NCBI GenBank assembly: GCA_001600455.1
Contig: BCKC01000007.1
Location: 1,862,019-1,926,018 of the forward strand
Direction of reading: 5' to 3'
Origin: Endocalyx cinctus
Lineage: Eukaryota > Ascomycota > Sordariomycetes > Amphisphaeriales > Apiosporaceae
Length of the DNA stretch: 64,000 bases
A program made the translations under genes and the position numbers. Each line of letters opens with the position of its first letter. Within the stretch, counting starts at the first letter, position 1. This document shows positions 56,537-64,000 of this stretch, piece by piece. The notes beneath the pieces are model-generated. The model was given only the letters and a program-made list of their open reading frames with translations, made no database searches and was not told where the DNA came from.

Positions 56537-58052
56537 ATGCTCCCATACGTTCTTTATTCGTTGTTAACTCTGGTCGCGACAGCGGTATCAACGACCATAG
56601 ATTCCAGCTACGTCTGCCCCTCGAGTGCTTCATCAACCCTTAGTGCCCCTGTATGCGCGGCAGCGGCGAGATCTAGCGCGTATGAGCCTCAAGAAGAAAT
56701 AGATGATAGCGCCGGGTTCGGCACGCTGAAATCAGAATGGAACGGACCGGAGCACTGCGTGAACGGTACCTGCGTATTTACCAACGCTGAAATAGAAGGC
56801 GGGATTTCTCTGGTGACGAGCAGGTTTCACGCCCGAATCGCGAGGAATCTCGCTTCTCCTAAACATGTTAGTCGCGAATCATCGTCCGAAGAACAACTTC
56901 CACCACCACCCCCTTTCTACGTGGCCGATATTCCCGGAAAGGGTATCGGTCTCGTGGCCAACCAGACGATACGGGCTGGGGAAGTAGTTATGAGACGGAT
57001 GCCTACAATGATGGTGCAGGTCGGGTCGACCCAGGACATGGAAGAGACGACGCGGGATCTGATGTTCGAGCTCGCCGTGGCGAAGCTGCCAGAGGAGAGA
57101 AAAGCGGGATTTATGGGCCAGCTGGGCGGTAGTATCCATGACAAGATCCAAACGAACTGTTTTCAGATGTTTCTTGATGGTAATGTTAAGGGTAGTAGTC
57201 ATCTTGGCTGTTTCCCGGAGGTGTCGAGGTTTAACCACGACTGCCGACCTAAGTAAGTAATCGAAGTTTTTTTTCTTTTCTTTTGTATTCCACAATCAAC
57301 GCATGTGTACAGCATTTACTCACAGGAAACCCCCTAGTCTCCATTATCGGTTCGAAGGCTTAGTGCATACCACAGTAGCAATTAAGGATATCCAACCAGG
57401 CGAGGAGCTAAGCATAAGCTACGTGGACATGTTACTACCGTACGAAGACCGACACACGCGGCTGAAAAACTGGGGGTTCGAATGCAGCTGCTCCCAATGC
57501 ACCGCCAGCGCCGAAGATCGCGCCGCGTCCGACGTCCGCGTGCGTCGGATCGCGGAGCTAAAGGGACACCTTTCGAGTTTCGATAGAACCCTGGTGACTG
57601 CTGAGACGGGTGCCGAGCTCGTCTCCCTGTACCTCGAAGAAGGTCTGTGGACGTACTTGGGACCGGCTTACACACGGGCAGCGCTCAACTTTGCGCTGTT
57701 CGGCGAAGAGGAGAAGGCGTCCGAGTACGCTCGCAAGGCCATAGAGCACCTCGATATAGAGAAGGGCCCCGGGTCGGGTGACGCTAAGGCTATGAAGGTC
57801 CTAGCGGAAACGCCGAGAGAACATTGGACTTGGGGACAGCGTAGGACGACGACGGGAAAGGGGAAGGAAAAGGTTAAGAAAAAGGAAAAGGGGAAAGGAG
57901 GACAGGAAATAAAGGGCAAATGGAAAGGAGCAGGGGCAGGGGCAGGGAAAGGGAAAGGAATGGGGAAACCAATTAAAGTCACAGGTAATATTGCATCAGA
58001 TATGAAAGGTAAGAAGGGAAAGGACATGAAGGGTAAAGGAAAACTTGGATAA
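56537..58052 (+). CDS. SET-domain protein with N-terminal signal peptide
   Basis: Putative lysine methyltransferase-fold protein, 476 residues. Two exons, 56537-57252 and 57338-58052. The acceptor CCCCTAG (57337) was preferred over the nearer CACAG because only it gives the SET motif RFNHDCRPNLHYRF with the conserved Asn. Residues 1-18 are a clear hydrophobic signal-like segment ending in AVS. A Cys-containing region (27-80) and the SET domain (about 127-269) follow. The domain shows GKGIGLVANQTI, NHDCRPN (233-239) and GEELSISY with the catalytic-type Tyr267, then post-SET Cys288/290/293 (CSCSQC). The C-terminal ~65 residues are Lys/Gly-rich and basic. A signal peptide on a SET protein is surprising but known in fungal proteins labelled SET domain 5-like. 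The substrate is unknown. Confidence 0.87.
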
Positions 58053-59215
58053 TCTAACAGAGACAAACTTTATCATTTCAAGACATCTTTGTAACAGTCG
58101 TTCTATTTGATAATATTTACCTTAGTATTTCACTTTTTTCTTCTGTGCTGATGAGGAGGGAGGGTTGGAGGGTGTGATGGATCAATTGTAATGAAGAGTT
58201 GACTGGTTCGACGCAGTAGTGAGCACCAATTGTGATGGCTTTTCTGACAGTGATAGAATTTCTGATGATTCATTGTTCAACTATCTATGTTTCTCAGAAA
58301 AAAAAACGAAAGAAACTATTGTATACTTCTGGTATCACTCAGAAGTGGTTCCGTCAGAACTTCTGACGTATTCATGCTAGCTAACCAATGTAAAGGGGGA
58401 TAAAGGAGTAGGCATGATAACCTATAGCCTACGATTAGACCACTTAGACTATAAAACGAGGAAAGAAGCTCCGGTCAAGTTTTCCGCGTCGGCTACCGTT
58501 ATTTGCGACATATTCGACGCCATCGTCTCATCTGGTGGCGATAGATCGGTCTTGGACGACAGTGACAGCGGGACCAAGACCGGATCGCATCGAGATGTCC
58601 GCGAAAGAGGTTCTGCAAAAAATCTTGATGCTTGCCAAGTGCCCTCTAGTCTCCGGGGCTGAAATTGCTAGGATGAAAGAGATGCTGTAAAAGGTATCCT
58701 AGATCTGTCTGTTGGATCAAGAAGATGATGATCGCTCTGTTCATAGTCACTGATTCGGACCGCGAAGGTTGCATCTTACGCAAGGACGCCAGGATGCTGA
58801 TATTGATTAAATGAATCCACGCGTTGCACTGAGATGTACCATGATTTAAATGTAATTTAGAGAGATGAAAGATCGTAAATAGATCGTAATCTTCATTATT
58901 AAAACATAAATAAGAAAAGTTTATGCACACTTCGAACACGTTTACAGTTATCCAAACGACATGAAAACCCATTATGACATACATCCCATAAATCCTGCAA
59001 ACGAAATACATAAAACTCATCATTCGTACAAGAAAAGAATAAATCGAAAGAGAAAAAAAAAACAATAATCATTTACATCATGGAAAGAAAGTTATAGGGA
59101 AAAAACCAAAAATTGAAGAATAAGAGAGTTCTAGGAAACCACTCAAAACTGTAAAGAATCATGATTTGAGAAGAATAAATGAAAAATTGCGGAGATATTG
59201 GGAGACCAAAGGTTC
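58053..59215. other. Convergent spacer between SET and large acidic-protein genes
   Basis: AT-rich except for a GC-richer island at about 58440-58690, listed separately. The remainder holds only chance frames. Confidence 0.5.
58414..58690 (+). pseudogene. Possible coding remnant in a GC-rich island
   Basis: One plus-strand frame (58414-58662) reads protein-like in its middle (VICDIFDAIVSSGGD). A second frame becomes protein-like further on (MSAKEVLQKILMLAKCPLV, ending in a stop at 58690). The switch suggests a frameshifted fragment or an unrecognised exon pair. The minus strand also has an open stretch here, so the strand is uncertain. No family was recognised. Confidence 0.22.
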
Positions 59216-62200
59216 TCACTTGAAGAGTTTCTTGAAAACAGACCGGAAGCCACTACCTTCTTTCTTCTTCTTGGATTCCTCATCGCGGATCTTCTGGCGT
59301 TCCTCGCGTCGGGAGTGCTTGTAATCATCTTTGACATCTGCAGACTTCTTGGGGCTTGAGTGAGGGGCTTTATTGTTACTGCTGCTTTCAGGTGCGGCGA
59401 TGATCTCAGGTCTGGTCTTAGATTCGGTTGTAGAACTACGGTGTCGTCTTGGGGAATCCGAGATGGATTTACGATGGCTGTTAGTTGGTGATGATTGGGA
59501 GACATCTGTCGACTTCCTGTGTGATTTAGAAGATCTCTCAGCCTTGGATGAATCCTTGGACGGCCTCGACACTGTAATCTCCTCAGCTTTGGAGGAACGA
59601 CTAGAATAATTAGGTGCTAGGGCGCTCTCGACATTCTTCATATCGAAAAATTTCTTGGCTGCGGATGTGGGTGGCGTTACTTCTCGGGCCGAAGATGGTC
59701 GGTAGTCCGAAGAGTATGATTGACCACTATGCCGTCTCGAGCTGCGGTGAGAGTGATGTTTATCGCCTGGTGACGGTGCCTCGTATTCTTTTCCTTTGCT
59801 CTTTCCCTCCATCTCTCTTTCCTTCTCGCGAGCCGCGTACCGTTCTTCTCTACGCTTCTCGTGAGCAGCTTGCTCTTCTGGGGTTCGATGACGTCGGCGA
59901 CTAGAAGAACTGTGAGAGGAGCTGGCGTTAGAAAAACCACTATCTTGTCTTCTAGGCGCATCATGCGTCTTCGAGTGGTCCGACTTAGGTCTATCAGATA
60001 GGTCGCTCTCCGCTCGGCTTCGTCGGTGACTACTATGACTGCTGTGGTGGTGTCGATGTTCGCCGCCGCTGGAACTGCCATCCTTTGACCGAGAAGAGTG
60101 GTGTGAATGTCGGTGATGGCGGTGGTGACGGTGGTGGCGATCGCTTCGGGGCGAGCCGGCGACGTCGTCAGCGGATTTCTTTCCTTCGTCGTCTGCCGAA
60201 AGGTCAGCAACAGACAGAGAAACGTCATAACAAGGTTCAACGCCACTATCTCCTGCTACCCCCGACGCGGCAATAACATCCCGTGGTTCCTGATTGCTTG
60301 CTTTGGCACTACCCTCTGATACAATACTAGTCTCTATCTGGGAACTACCCAGTTGACGCCTGGAACTGGGACTGAGCTCCCTAGCCGCGGCGTATATTAC
60401 CACAGCAGCTGCTACGGTTTCTTCTGCCCTTCTAATACTTCTCCTACGCTGCTTCCTAAGGCTTCTAGCCCTACTGAGTGCTTGAGCTTTAGAGTCTGTT
60501 AGATCCGGAAGGACGATCGCTGGAGTACGGGGTCGCGGCTCAAGATCTGCAAAGCTTACGCCCCCGAATGGATATTGTATTGGATGGAATCCAGTGCTGA
60601 GTCCACCCTCTGTTTGCGTTCCTGAGTGTACCAGTGCTGGCCTGAGTACCCGCTTACTACTCTTTTGTGGTATTGGGCTCCTTGGCACCTCGGTATCAGG
60701 CGTTGTTCCTGGAGCTGCAGTCCCAATTGACCTCGTTGTGTAGAACTCTTCCAGTTCCTCTTCAGGTTTGTCTAGTTGCAAGTCTTCTATGAAAGTCTCC
60801 ATCTGAGATGTATTCAGTGTTGGGGTCTTTTGGACACTCTTTTGAGGTAGCTGGTTTTCTGCGCCTGGTGTTTCTCCTCGGGCTATCGCCATCTTCTCAC
60901 TGTCGACTTCAGGAATAGCTGGGGGAGACGCCATGGTAATCTCTCTTGAGATTTCATGGAAAGGATAGCTTTCATTGCGATCACGTAAAATATTCGACGT
61001 AGGTGGGTCTATGATACCTTTGAGGGTTTCTTCATCAGACCCGTTGTTTCCAGGCAATGATCTTGTAACTTCAGGCTGAACAGAGCTGAGTCGGGTAGAT
61101 TCGACTTTCTCGGATGAGCTTTTATGGGATAGTGAAACACCATCCGAGGCAAGTGCTGCAGCACTGACAACAGCAGCTGCGACAATGCCAGCAGTCTCAA
61201 TATCTTTACTGTCATCAGAGGTATCAACTGGTACTTCGCCTGCGTCCAGATTCCTTGAAACTTCGATATTGTGAGTTTCTATCTCTTCCGGATGATCAGC
61301 AGTATCATGCTCTTGAGCCTTAGTGATATGCTGGCTGTCTAGAGGGTCATCGGAAGATAGCTGCCGTTCCGAATCAATGATTGATTCATCTTTCAATTCA
61401 GGAACATCATCGTGGGCATCGGAATGATTGTCAATGACCTCAATATCGACTGAATCGGGAGTATCAACAGTTTTCTCAAATGGAGCCTCGATATTTTCAA
61501 CGGGAACAGTATTGCCTGTCGCGAGATCGTGATTATCGATTTGCTCCATGTCGTTCGCAACTTTTATGGAGATCTCATCACTGAGTAGCGGTAGGTCTCT
61601 ACTCTGAGTCTCCTCCACATTTGTGTCATGGGAGCTATCATTGACGTGACCTGGCTGAGTGCCAATTTCTTGCCCATGGAAGGCAACGTCTAGAGCACGG
61701 GGAGCAATCTCTGTAGTTGTAGTTTCCATCTTGTCTTCCGTGGAAATTTCCAGGCTGCCGTCATCATGGGACGGTGAAGACTCCACAACTACAGATTCGT
61801 CGGAGAGTTCGAGAATTTCAGGAGCTTCAACTTGACCTTCTTGATTCTCTACGTTTTCTTCGACGATATCCTCCGGTTTATCTTGTTGTATATCCGTAGG
61901 TTCAACATCTATGGCTTCAGGCTCTATAGGCCCCACCTTAGCCACGTCACGCGTATCCTCCGAGTCGTCTGCAGAAAGAAGAATAGACGACCCCACTGTC
62001 GCTGCCCCGAAATTAGAAGACAATTCCCCAAGAGACCCTGTTAGAATGCTGTCTGAGGGTTGCTCCAACGCTGGGGCATGTTCCTGTTCGGCCGGAACTT
62101 GAGAGTGCTCCAGTTCATCAGCATCTGACTTCTCTACGAGAATGAAGTCATCATTTGCTTCTAGAGACTCTTCTGCGCGCTCGGTAGCATTTTCATCATT

Positions 62201-64000
62201 GTATTGAGATGGGACCAATGGTTCAGATGTCTTGACATGTGACCCTTGTTCAACCTGTGGAGGATCAGGCTGAACAACACGTGGTTCTACAGGGGGCTCG
62301 TCATCTGTATGAGTCTTTTGTTTAGCCGATTCTTCGGGCTGTTCCAAGGCAGATTCAGCATTCTGTAGCGTCTTCTCTTCTGTGAGGTGCTCTTGACTTA
62401 GTGCAGGCGATTCAGAAATCATTGAGATTTCATCCAAATCAGATATATGCTTGTCAACGGGTTCTTTAGGAAGAACAATATCGACACCATCCGTAATCGA
62501 TTGTGAGGGAAGAGCGTCAGTCTGTTCAAACTCCTTTCTTGGTTCTTCTGTCATGGCCGGTGCAGACTCTATGGTGGATTCTTCGACTACTGTCGGCCCT
62601 GAAGATTGAACACTTCGCGATTCCTGGACAGTCTCCTCCGCAGGATCAGACTCTGGCTCCGTGGCAACATTCAACAGACTCGTACCAGGCATTGGCTTCT
62701 CATCCTTAGAATCTAATACTGATTCCATCTCTGTCTCCTGTTCTAATATTTGCGGAGCAAGCGCAGAGGGTTCGTCTGAGACAGCGATAGTCTCAAGCGC
62801 TGGCTCTTCATCAAAGTTCTCGGCAGATATTTCGGAGGGTTCTTCAGCAGGAGCTTCCACAACATTATCAGTAGTAGTTTGGAGAGCCTCAGGTGCAGGC
62901 GCAGGGCTATCAATAGTCCCAGCAGGTTCAGAAAGATCAGCTTCTTTGATAGAATTAACCGCAGATTCTTCTGTTGTCTCAGGTATAGGCTCTTCAACTG
63001 CAATCGATGCAGCATCATCGGAAATCTCAGGCACATCCACTGTGCCAGGCTGGAGTACCATGTCCTGTAGTTGTTCTTCGGCTTTCGGTTCCTGCTCTGA
63101 TTCCTTTCCGACATGTTCTTCTGTAGGTTCTGCGATGATCTCTCCGGCAGATTCTGAACTTGGCTCTGCAGCAGGTTCTACGGCAAGGTTTTCGATATTT
63201 ACAGATTCTTCGATTTTTTCATGCTCGAGTTCTGCGGTTGGCTCCTCTATTTCTCTCTCTGCAGGTGCAGAGTCAGGGTCATCCTCTGCTGAGGTCCCTT
63301 TCACAATGCTTTTCTCAGAAAGCTCTTCATCAGCGAGCTGCTGAACGGGCTCGACTTCAGGATCCTCTGTCAATTCTTGTGCAGGTTCCTCAATAGTCTC
63401 CTGGGCAGTCTCTTGAAGAGTCTCGTGAGATTCTTGTACGGATTCTTTAACAACCACAGGAACATGTTCCTCAGTCTCCTGTGAATATTCTTCCACAAGT
63501 TCTTTCTCAGGAGATAAATCTGGAGAAGGCTGTTGTACGGTCTGTTTAGGTTCTCGAGTTGATTCTTCAGGGAGCTTCTCAGTAAGTTCCTCAACGGGTT
63601 CCTGTACATGTTGCTGAATAGTTTCTTCTTCAAGTTTCTCCGTAGATTCTTGTACAGGGACTGGTACAATTTCTTCGGGCTCCTGGACTTGTTCTTCCAC
63701 ATGTTCCTCGGCAAGAGCTACACTAGGCTGGACAGGCTTTTCGGGGTCTTGTACCGGTTCTGTAATAATCTCAGATGCGATTTCCTCAAGTCTCTGAGAA
63801 GATTTGTCTACAGACTCCTCGATAGGCTCTTCAGACTTTATAGGGTCCTGAATAGCTTCTTTTTCGAGAGTTTCAGGTCCCGAGGCGTCATCATGAACCA
63901 GTTCTTCTTGTAAAGGGTGTTCAGATTCTGCAACAGGAGTATCCACCAGATCCTTCTCGATAGTTGGCTCTTGTACCGTTTCTTGGACAGGGTCGTCTTG
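59216..64000 (-). CDS. Very large low-complexity acidic protein, C-terminal part
   Basis: At least 1594 residues, no intron, open to the right edge. The in-frame codon at 63946 is GTG, not a start, so the N-terminus lies outside. The first ~900 visible residues are Glu/Pro/Ser/Val-rich degenerate repeats (units such as VQEPVEEL). Patterned mid-regions follow, with short Ala-rich helices (AGIVAAAVVSAAALAS and EETVAAAVVIYAAARELSP) and a more conserved-looking YPFGGVSFADLEPRPRTPA segment. The last ~330 residues are His/Ser/Arg-rich and basic, ending GFRSVFKKLFK. The overall charge changes from strongly acidic to basic. Such proteins in fungi are sometimes labelled involucrin-repeat proteins and include Woronin-body tethers (leashin). 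That identity is a guess; a scaffold or tether role is inference. Confidence 0.8.
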   Translation of the reverse strand, partial: QDDPVQETVQEPTIEKDLVDTPVAESEHPLQEELVHDDASGPETLEKEAIQDPIKSEEPIEESVDKSSQRLEEIASEIITEPVQDPEKPVQPSVALAEEHVEEQVQEPEEIVPVPVQESTEKLEEETIQQHVQEPVEELTEKLPEESTREPKQTVQQPSPDLSPEKELVEEYSQETEEHVPVVVKESVQESHETLQETAQETIEEPAQELTEDPEVEPVQQLADEELSEKSIVKGTSAEDDPDSAPAEREIEEPTAELEHEKIEESVNIENLAVEPAAEPSSESAGEIIAEPTEEHVGKESEQEPKAEEQLQDMVLQPGTVDVPEISDDAASIAVEEPIPETTEESAVNSIKEADLSEPAGTIDSPAPAPEALQTTTDNVVEAPAEEPSEISAENFDEEPALETIAVSDEPSALAPQILEQETEMESVLDSKDEKPMPGTSLLNVATEPESDPAEETVQESRSVQSSGPTVVEESTIESAPAMTEEPRKEFEQTDALPSQSITDGVDIVLPKEPVDKHISDLDEISMISESPALSQEHLTEEKTLQNAESALEQPEESAKQKTHTDDEPPVEPRVVQPDPPQVEQGSHVKTSEPLVPSQYNDENATERAEESLEANDDFILVEKSDADELEHSQVPAEQEHAPALEQPSDSILTGSLGELSSNFGAATVGSSILLSADDSEDTRDVAKVGPIEPEAIDVEPTDIQQDKPEDIVEENVENQEGQVEAPEILELSDESVVVESSPSHDDGSLEISTEDKMETTTTEIAPRALDVAFHGQEIGTQPGHVNDSSHDTNVEETQSRDLPLLSDEISIKVANDMEQIDNHDLATGNTVPVENIEAPFEKTVDTPDSVDIEVIDNHSDAHDDVPELKDESIIDSERQLSSDDPLDSQHITKAQEHDTADHPEEIETHNIEVSRNLDAGEVPVDTSDDSKDIETAGIVAAAVVSAAALASDGVSLSHKSSSEKVESTRLSSVQPEVTRSLPGNNGSDEETLKGIIDPPTSNILRDRNESYPFHEISREITMASPPAIPEVDSEKMAIARGETPGAENQLPQKSVQKTPTLNTSQMETFIEDLQLDKPEEELEEFYTTRSIGTAAPGTTPDTEVPRSPIPQKSSKRVLRPALVHSGTQTEGGLSTGFHPIQYPFGGVSFADLEPRPRTPAIVLPDLTDSKAQALSRARSLRKQRRRSIRRAEETVAAAVVIYAAARELSPSSRRQLGSSQIETSIVSEGSAKASNQEPRDVIAASGVAGDSGVEPCYDVSLSVADLSADDEGKKSADDVAGSPRSDRHHRHHRHHRHSHHSSRSKDGSSSGGEHRHHHSSHSSHRRSRAESDLSDRPKSDHSKTHDAPRRQDSGFSNASSSHSSSSRRRHRTPEEQAAHEKRREERYAAREKEREMEGKSKGKEYEAPSPGDKHHSHRSSRRHSGQSYSSDYRPSSAREVTPPTSAAKKFFDMKNVESALAPNYSSRSSKAEEITVSRPSKDSSKAERSSKSHRKSTDVSQSSPTNSHRKSISDSPRRHRSSTTESKTRPEIIAAPESSSNNKAPHSSPKKSADVKDDYKHSRREERQKIRDEESKKKKEGSGFRSVFKKLFK

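Noticed and set aside
63944..63946. Start of the large acidic protein at 63946
   Set aside because: The codon is GTG and the frame stays open to the window edge, so the true start lies outside.

Overview
This is nuclear DNA from a filamentous ascomycete (Pezizomycotina, possibly Sordariomycetes). The evidence is short GT-AG introns of 54-143 bp with TACTAAC-like branch points, a fungal bZIP/DUF3425 regulator, a CFEM membrane protein, a Bzz1 with F-BAR, C1 and two SH3 domains, and a DUF1365 membrane protein. No tRNA, rRNA, CRISPR array or intact transposase was seen. About 14 well-supported genes lie in 64 kb. That is sparse for such a genome: compact, GC-richer genes are separated by long AT-rich tracts full of homopolymers, microsatellites and short palindromes.

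Left part (1-20 kb): a ~9.6 kb stretch without a convincing gene holds a nine-unit 11-bp tandem array and a run of 24 G. It is followed by a four-exon bZIP/DUF3425 regulator (-) and a Pus9-like RNA pseudouridine synthase (-). Next is a three-exon 4HBT thioesterase (+), whose first two exons are too short to stand out as ORFs. It converges on a Gfo/Idh/MocA oxidoreductase (-).

Centre (20-38 kb): a tentative small membrane protein (-), a GC-rich F-box gene (+), and a structured non-coding stretch with a ~176-bp foldback and a triple-palindrome block. Then come a GFA/CENP-V-like zinc protein (-), a DUF1365 membrane protein (-) divergent from MBF1 (+), a Cdt1-like replication licensing factor (-) with ACGCG-type cell-cycle boxes upstream, and a 75-codon ORF (-) with a probable 5'UTR intron.

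Right part (38-64 kb): a ~6.7 kb AT-rich desert, a 955-residue CFEM single-pass membrane protein (-), a desert, the mRNA-export DEAD-box helicase Dbp5 (-), Bzz1 (+), a SET-domain protein with a predicted signal peptide (+), and the 3' part of a very large low-complexity acidic protein (-) that runs off the right edge.

The genes do not form one pathway or a biosynthetic cluster. They are mostly housekeeping functions (RNA modification, mRNA export, transcription coactivation, replication licensing, endocytic actin) mixed with lineage-specific surface or scaffold proteins. The most notable observations are two introns of length 3n with no in-frame stop that interrupt extracellular or signalling domains (CFEM, SH3), the MBF-type box cluster upstream of Cdt1, and the foldback/palindrome region at 24.3-25.1 kb. 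Exon boundaries were assigned by eye from splice consensus, frame continuity and family motifs. No similarity search was run.
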